In this document: positions 50,672-60,000 of the stretch, piece after piece
How the letters are laid out: every line of letters begins with the position of its first letter
Position numbering within the stretch: position 1 is the stretch's first letter
Assembly: GCF_016863275.1 (NCBI RefSeq)
Contig: NZ_BOOO01000027.1
Location: forward strand, 91,699-155,698
DNA: 64,000 nt
Direction: 5' to 3'
DNA from: Planotetraspora mira
GTDB lineage: Bacteria; Actinomycetota; Actinomycetes; Streptosporangiales; Streptosporangiaceae
The notes under the pieces: model-generated
Told to the model about the DNA's origin: nothing
The model's database searches: none
What the model saw: the letters and a program-made list of their open reading frames with translations, nothing else
Position numbers and translations under genes: made by a program

Positions 50672-51454
50672 ATGGGCGCTCAACCCTCAAATCGCGGTGC
50701 CGACCCTGTCGGCGAGATGACGCGTGCGGCGCTGCGCCCGGTCGACCTGGCGCGGGCGGCGGGCGTCTCCACCCAGCAGATCCGCAACTACGCCGACACG
50801 GGCATCCTGCCGCCCACGGGGCGGACCTCCGCCGGTTACCGCGTGTTCGACGCACGGCATCGCGACGCGCTGCTCACCTATCGGGCGCTGGCGAAGGGAT
50901 ACGGGTGGGACGCCGCCCGCTCGATCATGCTGGCCCTGCACTCCGGCGACCTTCCGCGGGCGTTGGCCCTCGTCGACGCCTGTCACGCCGTGCTGCATGA
51001 GCAGCGCCTTTCACTCCAGGCGACGGGTGAGGCGCTCGAAGCGGTCGCGGGGCAGGCCTCCGACGCCTCGGCGGCGCCGTACTCCGGCATGCGTATCGGA
51101 GAGGTCGCCGCCCACCTCGGCGTGCGCACGTCGGCGCTGCGGGTGTGGGAGGCCGCCGGTCTGCTGACGCCGCGGCGCGAGGCCGGCACCGGATACCGAC
51201 GCTACGACCCGGCCGATGTACGGGACGCCCGCATGGTCGGCATGTTGCGGCAGGGGCAATACCGCCTGGCCCAGATCGGGGCCGTCCTCGAGGGCCTGCG
51301 CCGTACCGGCAGCAGCGAGGCGCTGCGCGCCGCCATCGCCGATCGCCGGGCCGCCCTGACCCGGACGGCCGCCGCCATGCTGGAGGGCGCCGGTCACCTG
51401 AACCGCTACGTCACCGACCACACGGGAGCTCAGGCCCAGGTGACCGCCGGCTGA
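50672..51454 (+). CDS. Regulator with two tandem MerR-type DNA-binding domains
   Basis: A 260-residue protein carrying two MerR-like winged helices in one chain. The first (about residues 20-60) is LRPVDLARAAGVSTQQIRNYADTGILPP with GYRVFDARHRDALL. The second (about 138-180) is MRIGEVAAHLGVRTSALRVWEAAGLLTPRR with GYRRYDPADVRDARM. MerR proteins normally have one HTH and dimerise, so this chain resembles a built-in pseudo-dimer, although a C-terminal helix (LTRTAAAMLEGAGHL) could still dimerise. It is divergent from the ABC exporter. Its 3' end overlaps the next convergent gene by 25 bp. Confidence 0.85.
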   Translation: MGAQPSNRGADPVGEMTRAALRPVDLARAAGVSTQQIRNYADTGILPPTGRTSAGYRVFDARHRDALLTYRALAKGYGWDAARSIMLALHSGDLPRALALVDACHAVLHEQRLSLQATGEALEAVAGQASDASAAPYSGMRIGEVAAHLGVRTSALRVWEAAGLLTPRREAGTGYRRYDPADVRDARMVGMLRQGQYRLAQIGAVLEGLRRTGSSEALRAAIADRRAALTRTAAAMLEGAGHLNRYVTDHTGAQAQVTAG

Positions 51455-52518
51455 TCGTCGCCGGAGGCTTCGGCGACGAGATCGGCGCTCTTGCCGGCCT
51501 TCACACGCTGCGCGGGTGCCAGACCGGTGAAGGGAGTGATGGTCACCTCGTGGTCGCCGCGGCGGTAGCGCCAGGTCCCGGCCACCTCACCGTCGACCAG
51601 GAGCGCTCCCGGGCCCGAGATGGCCCGCCACACCTCTTTGCGGCGCCTGCTGTCGGGGACGAGCAAGGTCCTGTCGACCTGACGCAGGTAGGGATCGTTG
51701 GGCGGGACGAGGACGACCCCCGAGGGCTCGGGCGCCGTCCGCACCGCGTCCACGAGGGCCTCGGGCAGGTCGTAGCGCCGGCCGTCGATCTGGACCCGGA
51801 CCAGGCCGCCGCCCAGTTCCTGCCACAGGCCGGCGACGGCCTCGGTGCCGCCCTCGATCCAGTCGCGGAACAGCGTCCTGCCGGTGGGGCCGTTCACCCG
51901 GAGGTAGGCGTTCAGCAACGCCAGTCGCGGGTGGCCGATCCTCTCCTGCGGGTGATCCGGAGCCGGGTGGAGCATGGTCGCCCGTTGCTCCTGGGGGCCC
52001 AGGACGATCTGCGCCTGACGCCCGGCCGCGCGGAACAACGCGTCAGGAACATGGCGAGCCTTGCAGCTTGGGCAATCCACCAGCGCGGCCGGCACACGGT
52101 CGGCCACCCCGCTGCTGGCCTCCGCCTTCGACGTCGGGGCGGTGACCACGGCTTTCAGGGCGGCGGCCACCGCCTCCACCGCCTCGACATGGGCGGCGCC
52201 GCCCTCGTCCGATTCCCGGGGGCCGAGCGCGTCGCGGACGAAGTCCAGATGGGCCGCCCGGTGCGCGTGCGGGGCCCCACGCACCGACCACAGACTGACC
52301 AGCGGCCCATCGGGAGAGATCGCCGTGGCGACGCCCGTCGACCCGATTCTGCTCGTGCGCTGGATCAGCGACTGCTTCGCGCCGCCTTGCCGACTGTCCT
52401 GGAATCCCAGAAGCAGGAGGTCGTCGAGCACGTCCGTGTGGGAACGGCCGTCCAGGCCGTGCCCCCGCCACCTGAAGCCCAGCCAGTGAGCCCTGTCCAC
52501 GGTGATGACGTCCGCCAC
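51430..52518 (-). CDS. AlkZ-like winged-helix DNA-binding protein (HTH_42 family)
   Basis: A 362-residue protein of the winged-helix superfamily that includes the DNA glycosylase AlkZ. It has an N-terminal helical region (GLDGRSHTDVLDDLLLLGFQDSRQ), WSVRGAPHAH, which is characteristic of the family, and a C-terminal part with VVLVPPNDPYLRQVDRTLLVPD and ALLVDGEVAGTWRYRR. The catalytic QxQ or QxD motif of AlkZ is not clear. A CPSC pair in the centre (DCPSCKARH) is unusual. It could be a base-excision repair enzyme or an uncharacterised relative. GTG start. Confidence 0.78.
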   Translation of the reverse strand: MADVITVDRAHWLGFRWRGHGLDGRSHTDVLDDLLLLGFQDSRQGGAKQSLIQRTSRIGSTGVATAISPDGPLVSLWSVRGAPHAHRAAHLDFVRDALGPRESDEGGAAHVEAVEAVAAALKAVVTAPTSKAEASSGVADRVPAALVDCPSCKARHVPDALFRAAGRQAQIVLGPQEQRATMLHPAPDHPQERIGHPRLALLNAYLRVNGPTGRTLFRDWIEGGTEAVAGLWQELGGGLVRVQIDGRRYDLPEALVDAVRTAPEPSGVVLVPPNDPYLRQVDRTLLVPDSRRRKEVWRAISGPGALLVDGEVAGTWRYRRGDHEVTITPFTGLAPAQRVKAGKSADLVAEASGDDQPAVTWA

Positions 52519-52557
52519 GGCGTCACTCTAAGCGCCGAGCGGCCGTCCGCGCGTGCC

Positions 52558-54195
52558 TCAGCCGCCGCCGGGTGCTCCCGTCTCCATCAGGCGGCCGTCG
52601 GCGAGCCGCAGCCAGCGGCCCACCTTGATCTCCGCGAGGAACCGCTCGTCGTGGCTGACCACCACGAACGCGCCTTCGTAGGCGTTGAGCGCGCTTTCCA
52701 GCTGACCGACGCTGACCAGGTCGAGGTTGTTGGTGGGTTCGTCCAGCAGCAGCAACTGCGGTGCCGGCTCGGCGTACAGGACGCAGGCCAGGGTCGCGCG
52801 TAGCCGCTCGCCTCCGGACAGCACTCCGACAGGGAGATGAACGCGGGAGCCCCGGAACAGGAATCGGGCGAGCAGGTTCATCCGCTCCGCCTCCGGCTTC
52901 CCGGGCGCGAACTCGGCCAGGTTCTCCGCCACGGTCCGGTCGAGGTCCAGCAGGTCGAGCCGTTGGGACAGGGAGGCGATCCGCCCGTCGGCCCGCCTGG
53001 TGCCGCCGCCCTCCGGCTCCACCTCACCGTTGATCACGCGCAGCAGGGTCGACTTGCCGGCACCGTTGGGGCCGGTCAGGGCGATCCGCTCGGGCCCCCG
53101 GATCACCAGGTCGGCGCCCTCACCGGTGAACAGGGCCCGGTCACCGTAGTGGACCTGTATCCGTTCGCCGAGGAAGACCGTCCGTCCGGCCGGGACGTTG
53201 GTCGCGGGCAGTTCCAGCGATATCTTCTGCTCCTCGCGCAGAGCTCTGCCTGCCTCGTCGAGCCGGGCCTTGGCGTCACCGACCCGCGCGGCATGCGTCT
53301 CGTTCGACTTGCCCGCCGACTCTTGGGCGCCCCGTTTCATATTCCCGGCGAAGATCTTCGGCAGGCCGGCGCTCTTGAGGTTGCGGGCGGCGTTGCCGGC
53401 CCGGCGCTCGGCCCGCTCGCGGGCCTGCTGCATCTCCCGCTTCTCCCGCTTGACCTCCTGCTCGGCGTTGCGGACGTTCTTCTCGGCCACCTCCCGCGCG
53501 GCGCGCACGGCCTCCTCATAAGCGGTGAAGTTCCCGCCGTAGGAGCGGACCTCGCCCCGGTCGAGTTCGGCGATGCGGTCCATGCGGTCGAGTAGCGCCC
53601 GGTCGTGGCTGACCAGCAGCAGGCAGCCGTTCCAGTCCTCCAGCACGCCGTACAGCTTGCGCCGGGCGTCGAGGTCGAGGTTGTTGGTCGGTTCGTCGAG
53701 CAGCAGGACGTCGGGCCGCTTCAGCAGTTGCGCCGCCAGGCCGAGGGAGACGACCTGGCCGCCGCTGAGGGTGCGCAGGTGCCGGGTGAGTGTGACGTCT
53801 CCGAGGCCGAGCCGGTCCAACTGGGCGCGGGTGCGCTCCTCGATGTCCCAGTCGTTGCCGACAGTGGTGAAATGCTCCTCGCTCGCGTCTCCGGACTCGA
53901 TGGCGTCCAGCGCCCTGATCACCGGAGCGATCCCGAGGACCTCCGCGACGGTCAGGTCGCCGACGAGGGGCAGGCTCTGCGGGAGGTAGCCGAGCACCCC
54001 CTTGACGGATGCGGTTCCGCCGCCGGGCCGGTACTCGCCGGCGATCAGCTTGAGCAAAGTGCTCTTCCCCGCGCCGTTCGGTGCGACGAGCCCTGTACGG
54101 CCGCCGCCCACGGTGAAGGACAGGTCCTGGAAGACCGGGGTGTCATCGGGCCAGGAGAAAGAGAGGTTGGAGCAGATGATGAACGCGTCGGACAT
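52558..54195 (-). CDS. ABC-F family ATPase (ribosome protection type)
   Basis: A 545-residue soluble protein with two ABC domains and no membrane part, the ABC-F layout. Walker A motifs are [12 protein letters not shown] and [12 protein letters not shown]; signatures are LSGGQVVSLG and LSGGERLRAT, and both have LLLDEPTNNLDL. The 80-residue linker between them is a charged helical hairpin (about residues 225-300, KREKREMQQARERAERRAGN), the part that reaches the ribosomal P-site or exit tunnel in resistance proteins. It groups with actinobacterial antibiotic-resistance types (VarM/TlrC-like), but the drug cannot be told. A 260-bp leader precedes it. Confidence 0.9.
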   Translation of the reverse strand: MSDAFIICSNLSFSWPDDTPVFQDLSFTVGGGRTGLVAPNGAGKSTLLKLIAGEYRPGGGTASVKGVLGYLPQSLPLVGDLTVAEVLGIAPVIRALDAIESGDASEEHFTTVGNDWDIEERTRAQLDRLGLGDVTLTRHLRTLSGGQVVSLGLAAQLLKRPDVLLLDEPTNNLDLDARRKLYGVLEDWNGCLLLVSHDRALLDRMDRIAELDRGEVRSYGGNFTAYEEAVRAAREVAEKNVRNAEQEVKREKREMQQARERAERRAGNAARNLKSAGLPKIFAGNMKRGAQESAGKSNETHAARVGDAKARLDEAGRALREEQKISLELPATNVPAGRTVFLGERIQVHYGDRALFTGEGADLVIRGPERIALTGPNGAGKSTLLRVINGEVEPEGGGTRRADGRIASLSQRLDLLDLDRTVAENLAEFAPGKPEAERMNLLARFLFRGSRVHLPVGVLSGGERLRATLACVLYAEPAPQLLLLDEPTNNLDLVSVGQLESALNAYEGAFVVVSHDERFLAEIKVGRWLRLADGRLMETGAPGGG

Positions 54196-54456
54196 GCGAG
54201 AGGCCCTCGAGTGTGATGCGGGCGTGCCGGGGACGCCCAGCAGGGGAACAGGGATTCATGGAACGACGAAGCGGCCACGGCGGCGACGCTCCTGCGCGCC
54301 CGCCGGTGGCCGATCACTTCCGGTATCACCCGGAGATGTCGTCGTCACCCGCCACGTGTGGTCTCCCTGTCCCGATCACTGGCCAACCACCTTACTTCGT
54401 CTCCCCCCATGGATGGGAACGGGGGAGTGTCTCCGTACGGCGGCCGGACGGCGGGG
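54196..54456 (-). promoter_or_regulatory. Leader of the ABC-F gene with an overlapping short ORF
   Basis: On the minus strand, an ATG at 54267 opens a 38-codon frame (begins MNPCSPAGRPRHARITLEG, ends LFLLAR) that runs past the ABC-F start codon at 54195. GGGCGT and ACGCCC within it can form a hairpin. Resistance ABC-F genes are often attenuated through such translated leaders. Upstream the spacer shows no further gene. Promoter location is not clear. Confidence 0.35.
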
Positions 54457-55029
54457 TCAGCCCGAGAAGCGGCTGAGGAGCAGCGCCAGCCGCTGCTCAT
54501 GGTGGTCGCGCCTGAGCCTGCCGTTGCGCATGAGCGTGAGGAGCCCGTGCAGCCCGCTCCAGAAGGTCTCGGTGAGCGTCTCCAGGTCGTCGTCTCGCGC
54601 CAGGGGCCGTACGGCCTCGAGGAACTCGCCGAAGGCCTCCCGTAGGGCGGGCGGCGTCTCGGCATTGTCGAACCGCAGGTCGACGGCGTGCGTGAACATC
54701 GCGTCGTAGAGTGCGGGCCGCCGCTCGCCGAACACGGCGTACGCGGCGCCGACGGCGGCGAGGGCCCGGCGAGGGTCGGTCTCCGACGTACGGGCCGCAC
54801 GCAGTTCGACGGCGAGGTCGGCGAAGCCTTCCAGGGCGACCGCGGCCATGATCGCGTCCTTGCCCTTGAAGTGGCTGTAGAGAACGGGCTGGCTGTACTC
54901 GATCTCCTCGGCGAGCCGTCGCGTGGTCACCGCGTCCCAGCCCTCCGATTCGGCCAGTTCCCGCGCGGCCGTGACGATCAGCTGCTCACGCTCAGCTCGC
55001 TCGCGCTCCCGGCGCGCCTGTATGGACAT
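54457..55029 (-). CDS. TetR-family transcriptional regulator
   Basis: A 190-residue TetR repressor. The basic N-terminus (RRERERAEREQLI) leads into the HTH DAVTTRRLAEEIEYSQPVLYSHFKGKDAI. The C-terminal domain matches the TetR_C subgroup with a Trp-containing core (FWSGLHGLLTL). It is divergent from the DUF4267/cupin pair, with two matching palindromes in the 85-bp spacer, so that pair is its direct target. Confidence 0.9.
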   Translation of the reverse strand: MSIQARRERERAEREQLIVTAARELAESEGWDAVTTRRLAEEIEYSQPVLYSHFKGKDAIMAAVALEGFADLAVELRAARTSETDPRRALAAVGAAYAVFGERRPALYDAMFTHAVDLRFDNAETPPALREAFGEFLEAVRPLARDDDLETLTETFWSGLHGLLTLMRNGRLRRDHHEQRLALLLSRFSG

Positions 55030-55038
55030 GGCGTCAGT

Positions 55039-55101
55039 CTAGCGCCGCTAGTGTATCTGTCGAGGCTATGCTAGTATCGCTCTTGTACCTAGCGCTGCTA
55101 G
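55039..55101. promoter_or_regulatory. Paired TetR operators
   Basis: CTAGCGCCGCTAG (55039-55051) is a perfect palindrome, and CTAGCGCTGCTAG (55089-55101) differs in one base. They are exactly 50 bp apart, one next to each divergent start. A weaker GCTA/TAGT mix lies between. Both should be bound by the adjacent TetR protein. Confidence 0.82.
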
Positions 55102-55114
55102 CAAGGAGAACGTC

Positions 55115-55486
55115 GTGCTCACCCCCACCGCGTACGGACTGGCCATCCTGCTCAACCTCTTCATCATCTTCATCGGGGTCCGGTTCCTGGTGGTGCCCCG
55201 TGCCTCGGCCGCCGGCTACGGGGTGTCCGCCAAGGAGGACGGCGACGCCGCCTACCTCACCATCAAGGGCCTGCGCGACTTGACCTACGGCCTGCTCGGC
55301 CTCGCCCTGCTCGCCTTCGTGAGTGCCCGCGCCGAAGCCTGGTACATGCTCATCGTCGCCCTCGTCCCCCTCGGCGACACCCTCATCGTCCTGCGTCACG
55401 GCGGCACCAAGGCGGTCGCCTTCGGCATCCACTTCGCCACCGCCGTGATCGTCCTCATCAGCGCCGCCCTGCTCTTCGCCGTCTGA
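55115..55486 (+). CDS. DUF4267 small membrane protein
   Basis: A 123-residue protein with four hydrophobic helices, matching the DUF4267 family: FIIFIGVRFLVVPRASAAGYG, the loop DGDAAYLTIKGLRDLTYGLLGL, then RAEAWYMLIVALVPLGDTLIVLRHGG and a last helix. The family often sits next to cupins or TetR regulators; function unknown. AAGGAG lies 8 nt before the GTG start. Co-transcribed with the cupin gene 48 bp downstream. Confidence 0.85.
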   Translation: MLTPTAYGLAILLNLFIIFIGVRFLVVPRASAAGYGVSAKEDGDAAYLTIKGLRDLTYGLLGLALLAFVSARAEAWYMLIVALVPLGDTLIVLRHGGTKAVAFGIHFATAVIVLISAALLFAV

Positions 55487-55534
55487 GAGACGCAGTCCTC
55501 CGCACGCAACCCCCTCAAGCAAGGAGTCACCCAG

Positions 55535-56029
55535 ATGTCGCTGATCGTGCCGAAGTTCGACGAGTCCGTCATCGTCCGATCCGCAGAGGCCGAAGTGATC
55601 GGCCAGGCCCCGATCACCATCCGGCTGCTGGCCGACAGCAGCTCGACCGGCGGGGCGCTGTCGACCCAGCGGGTCAGCCTGCTGGACGGCGCCGACGGCG
55701 CCAAGCCGCACCGCCACGACGGCTCCGCCGAGCTGTTCTACATGCTGGACGGCACCGCGCAACTGTTGTCCGGTGAGCAGGTCGTGACCGCCGAACGCGG
55801 CGACCTGGTCATCGTGCCGCCCGGTCTCGCACACGCCTTCGCCGCCGCCCCCGGAGAGAACGCCGACATCCTCATCGTCATCACCCCGGGCGTCGAGCGG
55901 TTCGAGTACTTCCGGCATCTGGAGCGCATCGCCTACGGGAAGGTGCCGCCGGAGAGCCTGCTGGAGGTCCAGGACCTCTACGACACCTACTTCCTGAACA
56001 GCACGGCCTGGAACGACGTCAGGTCCTGA
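55535..56029 (+). CDS. Cupin-domain protein
   Basis: A 164-residue single-domain cupin. Motif 1 is PHRHDGSAELFYMLDGTAQL, with two His and a Glu as metal ligands, and motif 2 follows as GDLVIVPPGLAHAFAAAP with a further His. So a mononuclear metal site is likely intact. AAGGAG precedes the ATG. The TetR-DUF4267-cupin arrangement suggests response to a small organic compound, but neither reaction nor ligand is known. Confidence 0.88.
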   Translation: MSLIVPKFDESVIVRSAEAEVIGQAPITIRLLADSSSTGGALSTQRVSLLDGADGAKPHRHDGSAELFYMLDGTAQLLSGEQVVTAERGDLVIVPPGLAHAFAAAPGENADILIVITPGVERFEYFRHLERIAYGKVPPESLLEVQDLYDTYFLNSTAWNDVRS

Positions 56030-56044
56030 AGGCGCGGGCCGTCC

Positions 56045-56938
56045 CTACCTGGCCAGGAGATCGCGCAGCGCCTTGACGACGTCGGCGGGGGCTTCTTCGG
56101 CCATGAAGTGGCCGGAAGAGACGGGGATGTGTTCCAGGTGGGGGGCCCAGGCCCCCCACAGGGCTGTGGCGTCGAAGCCCAGGACCGCGCCCCAGTCCTG
56201 CTGCATGACGGTCACCGGCATGCTCAGCCCGTTCCCGGCCCGACGGTCGGCCTGGTCGTGTTCGACGTCGACGCCGGCGGACGCCCGGTAGTCGGCGACG
56301 ATGGAGTCGACGGCTCCACGGGACGCCTTCAGATAGGCGGCGCGTATGTCGGCGGGGATCGCGTCCGGATTCCGGGTCCAGATGTCGAGGAAGTGGCCGA
56401 AGAACGCGTCCGCGCTCGCGCTGATCATCCGCTCGGGCAGGCCGTACGGCTGGGCCATCAGATAGAGATGGAAGCCGACGGCGGCGGAGGTGCCGTGCAT
56501 CACGTCCCACATGTCCAGCGTCGGCAGGACGTCCAGCGAGGCGAGATGGGTGATCGCGCCGGGGTGGTCCAGCCCGGCGCGGATGGCGACCAGGGCGCCC
56601 CGGTCGTGGCCGGCCACGGCGAAGCGCTCGTGGCCGAAGGAGCGCGCGAGGGCGACGACGTCGGCGGCCATGGTGCGCTTGGAGTAGGCGTTCCCATCAG
56701 GGTCGGCCGGCTTGTCGCTGTCACCGTAGCCGCGCAGGTCGGGGCAGATGACGGTGTGATCAGCGGCCAGGTCGGCGGCGACGTGCCGCCACATCAGGTG
56801 GGTCTGGGGGAAGCCGTGCAACAGCACGACGGGGCTGCCGGATCCGCCCGCGGCGACGTTGAGCGACACGCCGTCGGCGACGGTGACGCGCTGGTAGTCG
56901 AATCCGTCGATCCTGGGTTCCACGCGAGGTCCCTTCAC
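56045..56938 (-). CDS. Alpha/beta hydrolase of the haloacetate dehalogenase/epoxide hydrolase group
   Basis: A 297-residue alpha/beta hydrolase whose nucleophile is Asp (VAGHDRGALVAIR), not Ser. The oxyanion motif HGFPQTHLMWRHVA, the strand VICPDLRGYGDSDKP, the stretch LASLDVLPTLDMW, and the His in VSSGHFMAEEAP all match the fluoroacetate/haloacetate dehalogenase family. In fluoroacetate dehalogenase two Arg hold the substrate carboxylate, in a motif like DRGGR; here it reads DRGAL, so the second Arg is Leu. A different halide, ester or epoxide substrate is therefore likely. It is divergent from the AfsR-like regulator. Confidence 0.85.
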   Translation of the reverse strand: MKGPRVEPRIDGFDYQRVTVADGVSLNVAAGGSGSPVVLLHGFPQTHLMWRHVAADLAADHTVICPDLRGYGDSDKPADPDGNAYSKRTMAADVVALARSFGHERFAVAGHDRGALVAIRAGLDHPGAITHLASLDVLPTLDMWDVMHGTSAAVGFHLYLMAQPYGLPERMISASADAFFGHFLDIWTRNPDAIPADIRAAYLKASRGAVDSIVADYRASAGVDVEHDQADRRAGNGLSMPVTVMQQDWGAVLGFDATALWGAWAPHLEHIPVSSGHFMAEEAPADVVKALRDLLAR

Positions 56939-57086
56939 TGGGCCGGCGCCGGTGCGCCGGTCGTGGAACCAGCGTGCGCGCCGGCGCTCAGCAGCCGATC
57001 AGCGGCGACTGAGCGGAGACTGAGCGGCGACTGAGGAGGTCCGCCGGACCCGATCGCACGTGAGACGCCCGGATACATTGGGCGAC

Positions 57087-60000
57087 ATGACCGGGGAGAC
57101 GGGGGCATCACCGGTGACCTTCGGCGTGCTGGGTCCGCTGGAGGCTTCGGACGGGCACGGGCCGATTCCCTTGAAGGGGCCCCGGCACCGGGCGGTGCTG
57201 GCGCGACTGCTGGTCGCCAAGGGCAGAGTCGTCCCGGTCGACCGGCTCGTCGGCGACCTGTGGGATCTGCCCCCCGATGGGGCGGTCGGGGCGATCCAGA
57301 CGTTCGTCTCGGCCCTGCGCCGGGCGCTGGAACCCGACCGGCCTCCCCGGCGGCCCGCCCGGCTCCTGGTGACGGCGCCACCCGGCTACGCGTTGCGGGC
57401 GGCCCCGGAATCGGTGGACGCCTGGCGGTTCGAGGCGATGGTGAGCGAGGCGGGCTCGTCGTTGCCGGCGGGACGGGCCGGGGAGGCGCTGACCGGTCTG
57501 GAGGAGGCGCTCACCCTGTGGCGGGGTCCGGCGTACGCGGAGTTCGCCGAGGAGGGGTGGGCGCGCGGAGAGATCACCCGTCTGGACGGTCTGCGGCTGC
57601 TGGCGGTGGAACGGAGGGCTGAGGCTCTGCTCGCGCTGGGGCGTCCCGCCGAGGCGGTGCCCGACATGGAGGCGCACACCGCGGATCACCCGTTGCGCGA
57701 GGACGCCTGGAATCTGCTGGCGCTTTCGCTGTACCGGTCGGGCCGGCAGGGCGATGCCCTCGCCGTCCTGCGCCGGGCCAGGGAGGTGCTGGCCGGTGAG
57801 CTGGGTGTGGATCCCGGCCCCGGACTGCGGCGGCTGGAGCGCGACATCCTCGCCCAGGCACCCCACCTCACCGCGCCTGTCCGGGCGGAAGACACCGGCC
57901 CGCGGCACGTCGCGGTGCCGTACACGACGACCGCAGAACCTGCCGGACGGCCCTTCGTCGGCCGCGTGCAGGAGCTGACGCGTCTGGAGACGGCGGCCGC
58001 GGCCGCCGCGGAGCAGGGCGGGTTCGGGCTGGCCCTGATCTCCGGCGACGCCGGCGCGGGGAAGACCGCGCTCGCCGAGGCGCTGTCGGAAACGTTGGCG
58101 GCGCGGGGCTGGACGACGGCGTGGGGGCGCAGCCCCGAGCACGACGGGGCGCCCGGCGCCTGGCCGTGGATCCAGATCTTCAGCGACCTGGCCGGGACCG
58201 AGCCCGCACCGGCTGTTTCGCCGGAAGGCCCCGGTCCCGGCGCGGAATCCGCGACGTCCGCGGACCGGGCTGTGGCCAGGTTCCGTGCGCACCACGCGGC
58301 CGCCTCCCACCTGGGCGAAGTGGCGAAGCGGGGGCCGGTGCTGCTGGTCTTCGACGACCTGCACCGGGCGGGCGAGGAGACCTTGGACCTGCTCACCACC
58401 CTGGTCGCGGAATCCGCCGCCGGGCCGGTGCTTCTCGTCGGGACCTACCGGGCCACCGAGATCTCTTCCGGTCTGACCGAGGCGCTCGCCCGATTCGCCC
58501 GCGTGGAACCGCTCCGGGTCTATGTGGGCGGCCTGCCCGAGGCGGCCACGGACGAACTCGTCCGTGCCGTCATCCGGCGAGACGTGGACGCCCGGACCAC
58601 GCAGGTGATCCACCGGCGAAGCGGCGGCAACCCGTTCTTCGTCCGCGAACTCGCGCGGCTGGTCGACGCCGAGGGACGCGCGGCGCTCGACGCCGTTCCC
58701 CCCGGCGTGCGGGACGTCATCCGCCATCGCCTGGCGCGGTTGCCGCGACCGGCACAGGGAGTGCTGCGGCAGGCAGCCGTGATCGGCGGGGACATCGACG
58801 TGGACGTGCTGGCCGCCCTGGTGGAGGACGAGGGCCTCCTCCTTGACGCCCTGGAGTCCGCGCTGCTCGCGGGCTTCCTGACCGAACGGGAACCAGGCCG
58901 GCTGCGGTTCGCCCACGCGCTGGTGCACGACACGCTCTACGACGACATCTCCAGGCCGCGCCGCGCTCGCTGGCACGCGGCCGTGGCCGAGACGCTCGAA
59001 CGACTGCACCCCGGCGACGTCACCTCCCTGGCGCATCACTTCGGCCGCGCCGAGAGCCGGCTCACCGCCGTGAGGGCTGCCGGCTACGCCCGCGCGGCGG
59101 CTCTCGAGGCCGAGCGGAGATTCGCCCCGCACGAAGCGGCGCGACTGTGGAGCCAGGCCGTCGCCGCCCACGACCGGGCCGGGCAGAGCGACGTGCGCGG
59201 CCGGCTGGAGGCGGTCATGGGCATGGTGAGGGCACAGGCCGTGACCGGCGGTCTGGAAAGTGCCCGGCGGCACCGCGCCGAGGCGATCGCCGCAGCGGAG
59301 GAACTGGGCGACCCGCAGGTGACCGCCGAGGTGATCAGTGCGTTCGACGTGCCCGCGATCTGGACCCGCAACGACGACGAGGACCTCGCCCGGCAGATCG
59401 TCCATGCGATCGAACGGACGCTGACCGCACTCCCGGAGGGCCAGGAGGCACAGCGCGGCCGCCTGCTGAGCACGCTCGCCCTGGAACTGCGGGGCATCCC
59501 CACCGACCGCGGAAGCCGGGCGGCGCGGGAGGCCGAGACGATCGCCCGCCGGCTGGGAGATCCGTCCCTGCTCGCCTTCGCCCTCAACGGCCGCTTCATG
59601 CAGGCCTTCCAACGGGCGGGAATGGCCCCGCAACGCGCACGGATCGGCGCCGAACTGGTCGATCTGGCCACCCGGCACCACCTGGTGAGCTTCGAGGTGC
59701 TCGGCCACCTCATCCTCGTGCAGGCCCACTCGGCGCTCGCCGAGTTCGCCGTGGCCGACACGCACACCGCCGCCGTGGACCGTCTCGCCGAGAGATATGA
59801 CATCCCGCTCGTGGGCGTGTTCACCCGGTGGTACGCCGCCCTGCGACTGGCCGTCGGCGGCCACTCGGCCGAGGCGGAGGCCGCCTACCGGGCCGCGAGC
59901 GCCGCCCTCGCCGGCAGCGGGATGCCGGGAGTGGAGCACGGCATCCTCCCCATGGCCCTGCTGTGCCTGCGCATCCAGAAAGGCGGGCGACCTGAGACGG

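Noticed and set aside
56045..56938. Annotation as fluoroacetate dehalogenase
   Set aside because: The family resemblance is clear but the second substrate-binding Arg is Leu, so the specific name is not supported.
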